Assembly: GCA_028551475.1 (NCBI GenBank) | Contig: CM052356.1 | Span: 5,652,001-5,716,000 of the forward strand | Source: Casuarina equisetifolia | Taxonomy: Eukaryota > Streptophyta > Magnoliopsida > Fagales > Casuarinaceae | Length of the DNA: 64,000 nucleotides | Reading direction: 5' to 3' | Shown: piece by piece, positions 23,690 to 36,214 of the stretch | How positions within the stretch are numbered: position 1 is the first letter of the stretch | Layout: each line of letters begins with the position of its first letter | Position numbers and translations under genes: made by a program | The notes under the pieces: model-generated | What the model was told of the DNA's origin: nothing | The model's database searches: none | Seen by the model: the letters and a program-made list of their open reading frames with translations, nothing else

Positions 23690-24650
23690 AGTATTTGTCT
23701 TGAGATACAAAAACCACATGTTAACTTGTGATCATCCTGATCGTCCACCCAACAAGCATCAGAGTATGCATCGATGGTGGCGGCAAGGCTTTTTGTAAAT
23801 TATCTTGGAGTGTTAATAAGGAATCTTAATATACGTTTAAAAAAAGTCCAATATATTTGGTTGGAGTATACATGTATTGACATACAATGTTGATTGCATA
23901 AGCAATATGAAGCCTAATAATTGCAAGATATTGGAGTGAACCAATAATGTTTTGGTATTGTGTAGGATTCGAATATGGTTCTCCACTAGTAATGAAGGGA
24001 GGATGACATGTTGTACAAGGAATGAATACACCATGTGCGATTTCCATTTTGGCACAATGAATCATTTCAAGTGCAAATTTCGGTTGGTGTAGAAGAAGTC
24101 CATTAGGTAAATTAAGGGCCTCAATTTCAAGAAAATAATGTAGATGTCTTAAGTTTTTAATATCAAACATAGTTTGTAGTTATGTAAGAATTTTATTGAT
24201 AGGAGCATTTGTGCTACATTTAAAGATTATATTATCCACATAGACTGAAATAAAAACTTGATATGTGGATTGACGTGAGGCAAAAAGTGAAGAATTAGCT
24301 TTATATATTTGGAAGCCAAGTTGTTCAAGAAATTGATTAAGTCAAAAATTCCATGCTCTTTGACTATGTTTAAGCTTGTAGAGAGATCATTTCAGATGAC
24401 ATACGAAATGTGGGTTGTTAGTGTCAATGAAATTTTGTGGTTGATTCATACATGTCTCTGTTGAGATAGCTATGTAGAAACACATTTTTGACATCTAATT
24501 TTTTGATGACCTAATTGTTTGTATACGTGCATCTAATAATTATGCGTATTGTAGCAGGTTTAGTGACTAGACTAAACGTTTAGCTAGAGTCAATCCCTGG
24601 TCATTGGTAAAGTACTTCAAAAATCCACTTATTAACACTTGACAGCAACG
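23690..24650 (-). mobile_element. Decayed Ty1/copia reverse transcriptase/RNase H relic
   Basis: The minus strand shows copia-type blocks: FDIKNLRHLHYFLEIE, IIGSLQYLAIIRLHIAYAIN, then ILRFLINT and AYSDACWVDDQDDHK. Many stops and frameshifts interrupt them. No LTRs are attached. A shorter version lies in cassette copy 2 (51110-51660), missing about 360 bp, so the insertion predates the cassette duplication. Confidence 0.75.
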
Positions 24651-25677
24651 TTTTTTATTAGTTACTGAAACGAAAGTATTGTTGGGCTTTGGAGTGGAAT
24701 TAATAGAAAGTATATTTTCCTTTTACGTTTGCAAGTGATTGAAAAATTTGCAAGTGACCATTCTAAGTTTTTATTATGTTCTCTAGTCAATTTACTGAGG
24801 TCATAGAGAGAAAAAGTAGTTTATCAAATTACAAAAATTGTTGAAGCTAAATAACATAAAGCTGCATTATATTTCATTTTATCCTAGTGAAAGTAGCTTT
24901 TTGGTAAAATAAATCTGGGATAATCCTAAACCATATAAAGTCATGTTTTTCTTCATTAATTATCGTTGATTGCTTGTTGTTTATTTTATTTTATTTTATT
25001 TTAGTGGTTTTTTTCTTGGTTTGATGTTTAACTGTTTTTATTTCTCAGCAACCTAACATAGAAGTCAAAGACACATAATATGAGGGACATCAACTTTCTA
25101 TCGATGAAAGGAACTTTCAATAGAGTATTTGTTCTTGGGTATTGATTGGTAGACTATGAATCAACTAGGTTGAGACCTAAATTTTGGAACAAGAACTAAA
25201 TTCTAAATTTTGGAGTCCTTCTATATATACAATTGCGAACGTCAACGAATGTGCCCCAAGGTAATAAATGGTTTCATTTTCTCATATAAATTTAATGATT
25301 TTGTTTGTCATTCATATTGCTACTTTAAACTAATATGGTGAGTTTAACTGAGATGATATTGTTGTTTGATTATTGTGGATGGACCATCATTCTTGATGAT
25401 GTTAATAATTGCTAAAGCTCTATTATTATTAGAATGATGGAGGGTACAATTGAAGAACGAAAAAAGAAAAAAGAAAAAACACAATTTGAAGACAAAAAAG
25501 CAAGTGAAATACTGAAATAGCCAACAACAGCTCAAATAACAGAGGAGTTTAAACTTAAATCTTCAGGCATACAAATGCATGCCAACCTTCAGACTGGCGC
25601 ATAATTTCCTTCTGTTGTTTATTTATTCATTCCCCATCATTTTTATTCTTGTGGTAGAAGGTACTGGTTGGTTTCTC
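24651..25677. other. B1 3' flank, no gene seen
   Basis: AT-rich DNA including a (TTTTA)n stretch near 24983-25005. Probably holds the B1 3' untranslated region near its right end. Highly similar to 51661-52569. Confidence 0.5.
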
Positions 25678-27957
25678 TCATTCAAACAAGACCGATATTG
25701 GAGTTCTCACGGAGTGCTTATCAGAAACCCAGCGGATAAAACCCTGAGAAAAAGATTGGTTAGCCGGACCACTACCCGGGAAGAAGTCCACAGTGTAACT
25801 TATCTTCTGGTTCACCTCTGTGAATGTTATCGTTGATGGTCCGACACCCATCCCTTCCAGCCCTTTTGGAAGAAAAAGTTCAGCAGTGTAAGATGAATTA
25901 GCGGGGCCAACATTTGTCACCGTCCGTGAGTAACTCTGAGCAGAAGACCCCATTATTAATGAAAAGGAAGGATAATTTAGTTGTGCTTCAGGTATGCTTG
26001 TTACTTCTGAGCACTTCACCCCCGGTTGTTGCACAATAATTCCCACCTGCTCATCTGTGTAATTCAAACCACATAAATAAGGAATATAATCATCAGGTTG
26101 AAGATCATAAACAAGCCCCGGATCATTAGCTTTGGATGGGTTAACATGGCCAGCACCAATGGCGAAGATGTCGGCTGGAAGAAGTCTTTCGTCAAGGATG
26201 GGCTGTCCTCCAATGTTTAGTAAATCGGCTGTGGTCATGATGGCAGACTTAATGGCAGCTGGCGACCACTCGGGGTGGGAACTTTTGAGCAAAGCAGCAA
26301 TGCCACCAAGGTGAGGGCATGACATTGATGTGCCAGAAATAACATTGAATGTTGGTTTCCCACTCGTATCATTGTCCAAAGGGAAAGGCCACGCTGCTAA
26401 AATGTTTACACCAGGTCCAATGATGTCTGGCTTCAGAATTCCTGGGCTTGTTACACTTGGGCCTCTGGAAGAAAAGGAGGCAACTGCTGGAGCCGATGTA
26501 TCTCCGATTATAGTTCCTTTAAATGAGATAGTAGCTGTTGGCATTGAGGTTGAGTTTATGTAGGCTTTGATTTTCAACCCATCAATGTAGCTGATATGTG
26601 TAGCAGGAAGTACGTGAGCATCAGCTAATGTACTATACCCATCAAGTTCATCGTTCATAAGAATCATAGCAGCTCCACCGGCAAGTGAAACTGTTATACC
26701 TTTCTCGATTCTTCCAATTTCCCCTCCTCTCTCACACAACACTACCTTTCCTTTCACATCAATGCCACTCAATGAATCCGGAGCACAATAAGCAGATAAT
26801 ATGTTACCATTTGCGCCTGCATAAACCAAAGGCAACAACATTGGACTGGAATCATGAGGTTGGAAAAGGGATTCACCGTCGTATTCTTCGCCATTTCCGA
26901 GCACTGCTGTTGCTTTTATTTTTCTATCAATTGTGCTTGCTCCAACTGTGAGGGTCCATGGAGCCTCATTCGATAGAGTGATATATTCGGGACCAGAATT
27001 CCCTGCAGAACAACTGACAAAAATTCCATTTTTGATTGCACCAAATGTACCCACTGCAATGCTATCTTCAAAGAAAGGAAGAGGAGTTCCACCAATTGAC
27101 ATGGAAATCACATCAACACCATCCTCAACAGCAGCGTCAAGGGCAGCTAACATGTCACTTTCAGCACAACCATCTTCGTAACATACCTTGTACATCGCCA
27201 AGTGCGCATAAGGTGCCATGCCTGCTGCCGTACCATTAGCATTTCCGAGGGCACTAGCATTGTTTACAAAATTTCCAGCTGCCGTGCTAGCAGTGTGAGT
27301 GCCATGCCCTTCGGTGTCAGTTGGTGGTGCTCCAACTATTTCCCTTCCTTTTCTGAAGGCTTTTGCACCAATTAGTTTGTTGTTACAAACTGTTGCGTTG
27401 AATTCACACTTCCCTTTCCATTTAGCTGGAGGTGGAGGCACGTCTTCATCGCTAAACGAAGGATGATCAGGGAATACTCCGGTGTCCAAGAGTCCAATGA
27501 TGACACCCTTGCCAAAGTTTGTTCCTTTCCACAGCCCCATATTCGTGTGCAAACCTAGGAAGTTTGGAGTATGAGTTGTATGCAAGGGCAAAATGCGTTC
27601 CTGTCGTGCCAAAATGAACCCATCCTGCACCTCCATCGCCTTAACTTCATCGGCTGTCAATCTTGCTGCAAAACCAGTAATCACATTTTTGTAGGAGTAA
27701 ACCATCCGTGCTTGTTGGCTTGAGCTTCTATGAGGCAAAGGTAAAAATGATTGATACCAACTATCCAAATCTTTTGGTTCCATTGTGATTTGGCCCTGTG
27801 GCTTCTTGACGTGAACAATGTAAGTTTGTAAGCCACTCTGCTTCTGATCTTGCTCACTGATATCTTGAGCCATTGTTGGTGAGAGACTAAGGATGCAAAG
27901 AAGACAAAGAAGAGATATAATCCCAACTATTTGGACGATTCCACACAAGTTCTCCAT
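25678..27957 (-). CDS. Subtilisin-like serine protease B1 (P69-like clade), intronless
   Basis: Secreted subtilase of 759 aa counted from the ATG at 27957 ([20 protein letters not shown], a clear signal peptide). The frame is open further upstream, through a Ser-Thr repeat, to another ATG at 28026. That ATG lies only about 17 bp from the TATA box and is probably not transcribed. I9 propeptide: about residues 45-125 ([12 protein letters not shown] onward). Mature start near [10 protein letters not shown] (about 127). Catalytic set: D158 ([14 protein letters not shown]), H218 (EGHGTHTAS), N320 (SAGNSGPE), S544 (SGTSMSCPH). PA insert between N320 and S544; fn3-like C-terminus. All motifs match the family, so the enzyme should be active in the apoplast. 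It differs from B2 at only about 11 residues. The substrate is unknown. Confidence 0.93.
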   Translation of the reverse strand: MENLCGIVQIVGIISLLCLLCILSLSPTMAQDISEQDQKQSGLQTYIVHVKKPQGQITMEPKDLDSWYQSFLPLPHRSSSQQARMVYSYKNVITGFAARLTADEVKAMEVQDGFILARQERILPLHTTHTPNFLGLHTNMGLWKGTNFGKGVIIGLLDTGVFPDHPSFSDEDVPPPPAKWKGKCEFNATVCNNKLIGAKAFRKGREIVGAPPTDTEGHGTHTASTAAGNFVNNASALGNANGTAAGMAPYAHLAMYKVCYEDGCAESDMLAALDAAVEDGVDVISMSIGGTPLPFFEDSIAVGTFGAIKNGIFVSCSAGNSGPEYITLSNEAPWTLTVGASTIDRKIKATAVLGNGEEYDGESLFQPHDSSPMLLPLVYAGANGNILSAYCAPDSLSGIDVKGKVVLCERGGEIGRIEKGITVSLAGGAAMILMNDELDGYSTLADAHVLPATHISYIDGLKIKAYINSTSMPTATISFKGTIIGDTSAPAVASFSSRGPSVTSPGILKPDIIGPGVNILAAWPFPLDNDTSGKPTFNVISGTSMSCPHLGGIAALLKSSHPEWSPAAIKSAIMTTADLLNIGGQPILDERLLPADIFAIGAGHVNPSKANDPGLVYDLQPDDYIPYLCGLNYTDEQVGIIVQQPGVKCSEVTSIPEAQLNYPSFSLIMGSSAQSYSRTVTNVGPANSSYTAELFLPKGLEGMGVGPSTITFTEVNQKISYTVDFFPGSGPANQSFSQGFIRWVSDKHSVRTPISVLFE

Positions 27958-27970
27958 TGTAAAAGAACTA

Positions 27971-28018
27971 GTGCTAGTGCTAGTGCTAGTGCTAGTGCTA
28001 GTGCTAGTGCTTGTGCTT
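27971..28018. repeat. GTGCTA/T hexanucleotide repeat, 8 units, in the B1 leader
   Basis: Six GTGCTA and two GTGCTT units just upstream of the B1 ATG (AGCACT on the gene strand). B2 has only three units at 54863-54880. The repeat lies between the TATA box and the ATG, so copy number changes leader length. Confidence 0.95.
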
Positions 28019-28042
28019 TGCTTCATCTCCTTCCCATTCACA

Positions 28043-28050
28043 TATATATA
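28043..28050 (-). promoter_or_regulatory. TATA box of subtilase B1
   Basis: TATATATA on the minus strand, 86 bp before the ATG at 27957. It argues against the upstream ATG at 28026 as the true start, because transcription should begin 25-30 bp downstream of the box. Confidence 0.65.
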
Positions 28051-29470
28051 GTTGGTAGAACAAGAGAGGGCTGTGAGACAAAAGATTTGTGGGTGTGCTA
28101 GATCTGTTGTCGTAGAGTTTGTTGATGGAGATTTTGAGGTCATCTTGTTGGGACTTGTTTGGCAGTTGTTTTGACTTTTTGACTTTGTTGCCACAGAAGA
28201 AATTTGAAGGCATGGGACGGCTCTTCTAGGTTCCTGCTGTCCTTTGGTTAAAATTAAAACAGCGATAAACCTTATGCCCTTTCGACTTTTATGTGAACTT
28301 TAGAGGCTTATTCTGCTGCCCCTCTGATGCTATGCCTTTTTGGCTTTTATATGAACTAAGGCCGATTATGGCTGCTTCTTCGATCCAATAATTTTGGTTT
28401 ACAATCTATTGAATCGCCCTTGAGAAAAACATTAGACTAGTTTAGGCCAGTTCTTATAACTTAACATTTTAAACTCCAATTCAAAATTTGAGAATAGGAA
28501 GAGTCAATCTTTATTCCAAAATTCTTAAGAAAACAAAATCAATTACTATGAGGAAGTGGGTTTTCTTGGGGATGATATTAGCAATGATCGCTAAAAAAAG
28601 ACTGGTATATGTTGATATGATGGAATTTATGGCTTGTCAATTGCCATGTAAAATTCATGGACTTAGGTACTTTAGCCATTTGATTTTTAGATCTTTTTGT
28701 TATCCATTCTCATATTGCTTATATTTTGTTGTGTTTACTTGCAACTTGACATACTATTTTGCTAGGAATCCTTTACTTGGAGAACTTCATATAGATATCT
28801 TGGGTCATTCTTTTATCTCTAGACAATTTATGCCCTCATAAATGCAAAAAGACAAAAGATGTGACACTAAAATTTACTCTATATAAAAGGTGGCTTACTA
28901 ATTCAAGCAAACATATTAATTAAACATATCAAATAAGTAATAAGTATGATTTCAAGGAAATCAAGATTGAAATTCAAGTTTTGTGTATTGGCTCAACATT
29001 TTCAACTCACAATATTATGAGTGTAACAACCACCTTTCTGTCTTTTTATCTACCTTTTTGTCTTTCTATCTCCTACACATATTGAGAGTATGATTAAAAA
29101 AATAACCTTTATTTTACACTTGATCTTTCCTTTCATATGGCTCCATGTAAGGGGAGTAGCCCATACTTATGGCATCATTCATTTGCCAACTAACAACTTA
29201 TTTATTATGACGATCTTTTCAACATATTTTTGCCACCCTTATATATACTTTCGTACTTTTCATCTTTTTAGAACATGTAATGGGATGGGAATCTTATAGG
29301 AATAAATTTTATGATAAAATCCCATCATTATTTGTGTGTGCTTAGCCGAATCATGATTAGTTTAGTTTACTTGATATCCATTTTGTGTGTAGTTGTTTTA
29401 CTATGAACTAATATAGGAGAACTATGCATCGTTTTAGGGGAATGATAGTAAACTCACAAGGTATTATTGT

Positions 29471-29878
29471 TAGGAATATGAGATATATTCCATTTTATAT
29501 ATAATTTTGATGATTGACAAGAAGAAATTATTTGTAAAATGATTTTTGCATATAGAATTTTGTGTCATAAAGTAAATAAATATAAGGTTATTATTTATAA
29601 TGTTTATTGTTACAATAAACATTATACTTAACTTTATATTTACATTTAGGAATAAATTTTTATTTTCATATTCTTATAAGAAGTTAGCTGATGTGTTGCT
29701 AGAAGATTTTTCTTTATAGGCTAAATGATGCTTGTTGAAAAGCTGGTGAGTTATAGTTAGGCTTGAGAGTGAAGTTTGTAACTTGTTAATTTAATGGGCC
29801 ACAATCTTGTTAAGCCGAAGTGGAATCCTTAAATGAAATAATGTGTTTCCTTATTACTTTGTATTCTTCATGCACAAG

Positions 29879-29925
<47 letters not shown>

Positions 29926-31860
29926 CACCTTTCTATTCACTCATGATCAAACTCTTTCTCTCTTCACTCTCATGTCATCCTCACACAACTTGGATTTTCT
30001 GACAAATTGCAATAGAAAGATTAAGGGTAACTTTTAAAACATTGTGGGTTTCATTCTACCAATAACCTTTAACTTGTTGAAGTGTTTTCTTGTAGAAAAA
30101 TGTTAGAACAATTTTTACACAATGAGAGCTTGAAAGTTTGAACAATGAGAGCATATTTGATCATCTTATACTTAATCATTTTTCATGAATTATAGTTCAT
30201 CTAATCCTTTAAGGAAGCATAGTTTGATTTGTATCTCTTTCTCTATTTTTCGTTGCAAATCATGACCGAGCTTTTAGTTTGAACTTTCAGTTACTGTTTA
30301 TAACACTGTTCACTTTGAAACTTTGTTTGTGATTTGAAGCTAAGTCTTTGATTAATCTTTATGTTCATCAAGCATACCATTACACTTAAATGTTTGTTTT
30401 AGATTGGTGAATTTTAATTGGAGAAATTAATATATTATATGAAATCTTGAAGCTCATAATTTGTTGGACAAACTTGATTCCTATATGCTTGATTGTGGTG
30501 ATAAGCTTAAACTAGATCTCTTTACACCTTGTTGAACATTCTTTAATGTGCTTACATTGACATTTTATTGATAAAGAATGTTATAAGCATTTGTTCTTGA
30601 TTTAATATCATTTAAAGATCATGTATTTAAGAACATATTTATTTGATTACTCATTTTACATACTTAACTTTCATTCTTATTAACCCATGTATGTGCTTTG
30701 AAGGTGATTTTCACTAATAGCTTGTTAAGCAATGTATGCACTCACATTGTTCAAGAAATAGCTTACATATTTATATGCCTATCTTATATCATTTATCCAA
30801 CCATACTTGATAAGTTGATTGTTATGCAGCAAGATATGCCTAAGTTTATCATCATAACTTGTTGTCCAAATAGTCACAAGATAAGTAATATTTGGAGACA
30901 AATTCACATCCTTTGTATTGCTTAGTGCTAGAGATTTTAAGTTGCATATTTTTATACTAGCACTCATAAGAGGTTGAAAGTGAAACTTAAACCTTTATTA
31001 ATCCCTTAAAGTTTATTTAGGGTGTGGTGACACCTGTGTATGTTGAGGTCGTAGAGACCTTTGCTTGTAATCACAGGATGTATAGTTGCTATGATTGAAA
31101 AAATTCTTGAGAATAGGAATTTGTACTTAGGTGGCATACACCAACTATAGTACATGTAAGCATAATAGGAATCCTCTTAATTGGTTTGATTAAGAGAAGG
31201 GTGGAGATAGATGTGTTGCCAAACCATCCTTAAAACAATTATATGCTGTATATTTGATTGTTTGTGTAGTTGATTGAGATAAATCTATACTAAACTAACA
31301 ATTATACATAGTTAATTTTAAGAAAATACAAAAAGGACTTAAGTAGGTTGAAACTTAATTCACCCCTTTTTAGGTTGGCAATAGTATTTACAATTATCTT
31401 CCTTAACACCCACCAAGTATTGTCTTTAATGGAACTAGGGCAAACCTTTTTGTGCTTACATTGTTTACCACCCTAGATATTATGTTATGTGCGTCTAATC
31501 TCTATGCTTATCATTTGTCCACCACATATCATATGTTGTTATGCTATATGTTGCATGCTTGTGTTGCTATACCTTCATTGTATTATCTATCAACTTCGCT
31601 CTCCCATTACAACTTGATACATATTGTTTACTACCTTATGCTTCACAAGTATACATTGATAGTAGAATGTTGGCTGATCTATCCTTTTCTGAATTTTGAT
31701 GAAAAAGGGGGAGAAGTATGAGATATGAAAAGATGAATTATTTGATATGAAAAACGGGAAGAGATACGAATGCGTTTAGATTTTTTCTTTTTTTTCAATC
31801 ATATGCTTCCATGACATTGTTTTCATTATCATAAAAAAGGAGAAGATTGTTAGATTATGT
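29471..31860 (+). mobile_element. Possible decayed SIRE-like copia LTR and 3' internal remnant
   Basis: Features recalled from SIRE-like copia elements: TTTTGATGATTGACAAG near the left end, a CT-rich leader-like stretch at 29881-29950, AATTCACCCCTTTTAGGTTGG near 31355 and a purine-rich GATGAAAAAGGGGGAG at 31699 followed by GATTGTTAGATTATG. No intact LTR pair, target duplication or pol was found. The same region occurs at about 56290-58690 in cassette copy 2. Tentative. Confidence 0.3.
29881..29918. repeat. (CT)19 microsatellite
   Basis: 38 bp of perfect CT dinucleotide; the orthologous position in cassette copy 2 is 56688-56726. Confidence 0.95.
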
Positions 31861-32402
31861 GAATTAACATTTTTTTGTGATGATCTTATTAGCATAATAT
31901 TCATTGAATTAATCCTTCTATGATGGCATTAAAATTAAATATTTCTGTGACCTTATGCCTATATTTAATGAATATTTCTCATGGTAATATTCATCTATAT
32001 TTATGAGAATATTACATTAATGGTCTAGTGGAAATATTTATGTGGGGATATTTATATGCGTTATTTGGACCTCTTACCTTAAGCTCCTTATTTTCTGGTC
32101 CAACTATGAGAAAGCTTATTGGTGATGAGACCTGGCTTGAGTGGTTATATGCTGATCCAGTTTGGTGGCCTGGCCTGTGAAGCTTGTGACCCAAAAATCT
32201 GAAGCTTGAAGCTCTTGAGTAAATATGGCCTAGCCTGTGCACCTGTGAAGCTCGTGTTAGAAGCTAATTCCAACGCGAAAGGAAGAGATCGGCTTGGAGG
32301 AACGATTAATGAAAGTAACGAAACAACACCGTGAGAGAGAACTCGCCAGAATATCTCAAGTCTCGAACATTGTCTCCGTAGTTCGTAGACGCGGAGGGTT
32401 TG

Positions 32403-32404
<2 letters not shown>

Positions 32405-32432
<28 letters not shown>
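32405..32432. repeat. (TC)14 microsatellite
   Basis: Perfect TC dinucleotide run; the equivalent in cassette copy 2 lies at about 59195-59221. Confidence 0.9.
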
Positions 32433-32436
<4 letters not shown>

Positions 32437-33177
32437 TGATTCAAATGGTCGAATGTCAGAATTTGTCAAGATTGATAGGCAACGGTCGAAGCATCAAATT
32501 AGCCGGAGTTTTTAGCTCGTTGGAAATAAGAGGTTTTAAGAAGAAAGAAGGGTCGAAAGAACGGTAATGAAAGAGAACTTTTAACGTGCTGTGCAAAATC
32601 TCTCCAATCCTGAGCAAGTTTGCTACTCTCATCTTAATCTTAAATCTATTGAGCTAACTATTCTACTCTTGTTGATATATTGCTGAAATAGCTGAGAATA
32701 TTGTTAATTTGATTTAAATTGATATGAACTTAGAAACCCTAGAACTATATCACATGTATCATTTGGCACTGATATGTTGTCTATAAATATAAAAAATGTT
32801 AAGATAATATATACAAGAAATAAAATAATAATTTTAGCACTGATAGTTTCTCTCCTGCTGTTCATAAATACAACATTTTAGTAAAATCAAATGCAGACGT
32901 GTTATTTGGTGAGTTGTGAGTGATAAAAGCGAGAGAACAGCTAGAGAGAAAATTCGCCTGCAACTGTTGATGGGTTAAGCTGATGAAAACTTGCAAAATG
33001 AAGCAAGTACTTGCAGCGATTATCCTAAGCAACCTGTAATGCCAGAATCATGGTCAGCATACGAAAAATCGTTAAATAACGTTAATGAACCTTTTCACTC
33101 TTTTCTGACACCAAATAGAAATCCCATCTCAAGCAAAACGAGAATCTGCCTCCTCTCGATCAGTGTACTAATATAAG

Positions 33178-34486
33178 AAAGGCGGTGGATAATTGGGTTT
33201 TGAGGACGGAAAACAGAGAACAAAGAACAGAGAACAGAGGAGAACAGAGGAGAGATTTCGGCGGCTAGGACCTCGTCGGAAAAACAGAGGCTACGCGCGA
33301 CAGCACGGGACTCTGTAGATGCCGGCGGTTTGGCGAAAGCCGACCGTGAGGTTCTTTTCTAGCGAAGGTACCTATTCCTGGCCATTCTTTTCCTTTTTTG
33401 GCCAGATTTGAGAGATTTTCGGTGATCTGAAAGCAGATTTGAATTCCTAGAGAGATTTTCGTTGTTTTTGTACCAGATTCACGGCGATTCACGGCGGTTT
33501 CTGGCGAAGAAGTGTGAACGTTGACTTTGTCCATTCCGCTAGATCTACGTGTTTTTGTGGTAGATTTGCATGATATTTTTACAAATCTGCAACCTAGGCG
33601 TCCCAATCTACGTTTCTGGAGGTTTCTGTGAAGACAGGCGGCGGACAGCGGCGGCACATGGCAGCCGGACAGCGACGCGTGGAGGCGCGTATTTGAAGAC
33701 ATTTGGTGACAATTTTAATGTTTTTAAATTCCAGAATGCTTTGTTCACGTTTTTGCACTGATTTAGGTTATTTAAATATGTTGTTTTAGTTTAATATGTT
33801 AGAGCTACGATAGAATTTAATTATAATGTATGAATGTTATGATTATTTACGTTTTGTGAGATATTTTATGAATGTGAAGTTGCATGTTACGGAGTTTAAT
33901 GCTTTTAGGTGACTAGCTACCAATTAGATGACTTGATTTGCATGTTAAAGACAAACAAGAAATAGCATGCAGTTGCTTATTGTAATATGCAACCATAGAT
34001 TAATATGGATAGACATATACCATGTTATTTGTGTGACTTTTGGTGATAAGATGATCGAAAGATTTATTGTAAACCAGGAATATTCACAGAACCTAATGCA
34101 TTTGGTTTGTTTCAATTCACATATAGAGATATAGTGAATTAATGAACTAAATAGGTTTACTATACCTAGACATAGGATAGTAAATAAATTAGAAAATTCT
34201 GCCATCACATAAGTATAATTAATCTTGCTAACATGGATGATTGACATTTGTACCTAGTAATTAGGTGAAATCAGATGCTCTAACATCTTTCATTTATTAA
34301 GTTTAGATTAAATTTAGTTATTAAATTCACAATTTACCATTTCGGTTGGCTAGATAAATTCTAGGAGTTGTTCACCATTAGTAATTAATTAATTTAGTAA
34401 ACACCAGTCTTCATGGAACAATATTTGTACTCATCATTATATTACTTGTTCGACATGTACACTTGCATGTAGAATTTCACTGAACA
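33178..34486 (+). repeat. 5' LTR of the Athila-like element (5'-truncated)
   Basis: Homologous to 38438-39827. Starts at AAAGGCGGTGGATAA and ends TTCACTGAACA. Also lacks about 100 bp relative to the right LTR around 38900-39030. Confidence 0.88.
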
Positions 34487-34492
34487 TGTTTT

Positions 34493-34510
34493 TGGCGCCG
34501 TTGTCGGGGA
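34493..34510 (+). promoter_or_regulatory. Primer binding site of the Athila-like element
   Basis: TGGCGCCGTTGTCGGGGA, six bases after the LTR end. Resembles the tRNA-Asp-complementary primer site of Athila elements by recall. Confidence 0.7.
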
Positions 34511-34634
34511 TTGGTTGTTTTACTACTGATTAATATTAATACCGAATCGCTTCTTAGTTTAATCTAGCTTTTGTTTTTTTTATTTTATTTCTACTTTTAA
34601 TCTTGTATTTTGTTACAGGAAAAAAAAAAGAAAA

Positions 34635-36214
34635 ATGGAAAACAATGATGGTACACGTAGCCTGTTGAAAGATTATGCACCATCATTTTGGAATGCCACA
34701 TCAAGCTTCCAGAGGCTTGCAATTCTAGCAAACAACTTTGAGGTCAAGCCTGTGCACATCAAGATGCTTCAGAGATCTGTGCAATATAGTGGGCTACCAA
34801 ATGAGAATCCAAATGCTCACATTGAAGCATTCCTTGAATTTTGTGACATGATTGGAGATCATGGAGTCACACAAGATGTTATTAGGTTAAAACTATTTCC
34901 ATTTTCTCTTAAAGATACAACTAAAGATTGGTTCTCTTCACTTCCTGCAAGATTGATTACTACATGGGATGATTTGGCTAAGAAATTTCTTAGTAAGTTC
35001 TTTCCTTTTGCAAGATCTGCTAAATTGCGTAATGACATTTTCACTTTTGAGTAGATGAATAATGAATTATTGTATGAAGCTTGGGAGAGATTCAAGGAAC
35101 TTTTAAGGATATATCCAAATCATGGACTGCCTACGTGGCTACAGGTACAAACTTTTTATGATGGGTGCAGTATGAATCTTCGTTGTATAATTGATACAGC
35201 TGCAGGAGGGGACTTACATAGCAAAACACCAGAAGAGGCATTTAATTTCCTAGAAGAGATGGCATTTGATAACTATCAATGGTCTATTGAGAGACTACCA
35301 ATGCATTAAGCAAGTGGAGTCCATGAAGTAGATACCCTTGCTGACTTACGTGCAGAATTGGAAGTGTTCCTAAAAAATAGAGAATGTGAATTTTGTGGTG
35401 GAGCACATGAGAGCACAGAGTAAGTAACCTTCATGCTCATTATAATGATTTTGATAATTTTGTTGGGATTCCTAGCAGGTCACAAAATGATCCTTACTCA
35501 AACGTATACAATTTGGGATGGCAAAACCATTAAAATCTTTCATGGAGTAACCCAAGTGAGATGAGACCGCAACCAACATTTTGGCAAATAGAAGAGGTGA
35601 AACCTAACTTAGAAGACATGATCAGTGAACTGGCCAACACCACATAGAACATTTCAAAGAGGACTGAAACAAGTTTTCAAAGAAACGAAGCTTCATTCCA
35701 AAGATTAGAGGTGCAAATGAGTCAACTGATCAGCATGATCTCAGAGAATCAAGAGAGTTCTTTGCCTTGTGATGTGGAGATAAGTCCTGAAGATACCGTA
35801 GAGGCAGTAACCCCAACATGTGGCAAGCAGGTAGGACAAGTTGATGTTGACAAGGAGAGTCTCAAAGATAATAGTAAAGATGTCAGCATACAACTTGAGG
35901 AGACACCGAGGAACAACCTTGCTCTAGTAAATCATGAGTCCTTTATGCCTTCAACTCCATCTACCCAGAGATTCCAGCAATGCGTAAACGATAAGCAGTT
36001 TTTGGAATTCCTTGATATATCTTTAAAACTGCACATTAACATTCCTTTTACAGATACTCTAGTTCAATTATCTAGTTGTGCAAAACTTTTGAATGAGAAA
36101 CTGGAGAACAAAAGGAAGCTAGAAGTATATGAGACAGTTGTGCTTATTAAAGAATGCACAACCATCAAACGACACAAACTGTCTCCAAAACTGCTGGAGT
36201 TTCATCCTCCTTGA
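34635..36214 (+). pseudogene. Retrotransposon gag and protease-start remnant
   Basis: Starts at ATG 34635. Retrotransposon gag domain: AHIEAFLEFCDMIG, LKLFPFSLKDTTKDWF, WDDLAKKFLSKFFP. It is interrupted by a single in-frame TAG at 35052-35054 and again by TAA at 35307-35309, with homologous frame on both sides. A partial zinc knuckle (CEFCGGAH) lies near 35385. A further frame at 35711-36214 contains FLEFLDISLKLHINIPF and KRKLEVYETV, typical of the region leading into the gypsy protease. It then stops. Confidence 0.75.

Larger units (their letters stand above)
28051..33177. other. Long B1 upstream flank without a recognised gene
   Basis: About 5.1 kb of AT-rich DNA shared with 54915-60180. 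It holds two CT microsatellites and a possible decayed copia-type LTR region (listed separately). Around 32080-32520 the base composition becomes more balanced, with AAGCTT-rich and CT/GA-rich stretches, but no open frame with known motifs. Confidence 0.45.
22869..33179. repeat. Segmental duplication, cassette copy 1 (D1-B1 region)
   Basis: About 10.3 kb repeated in direct orientation at 50287-60182, with D1, copia relic, B1 gene and the long 5' flank in the same order. The copy breaks off at 33179, where the Athila-like element begins. Cassette homology resumes after that element at about 39829, matching 60482 onward. Confidence 0.92.

Noticed and set aside
28024-28026. Upstream in-frame ATG for B1 giving a Ser-Thr repeat extension
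   Set aside because: Only about 17 bp from the TATA box, so probably outside the transcript, and it would bury the signal peptide. Kept as a question in the findings, not as the start.
28488-28841. Plus-strand frame of 117 codons upstream of B1
   Set aside because: No known motif and interrupted by stops in cassette copy 2, so probably chance.
32145-32444. Minus-strand frame of about 100 codons upstream of B1
   Set aside because: Overlaps a CT microsatellite and is broken in the copy at 58800-59220.
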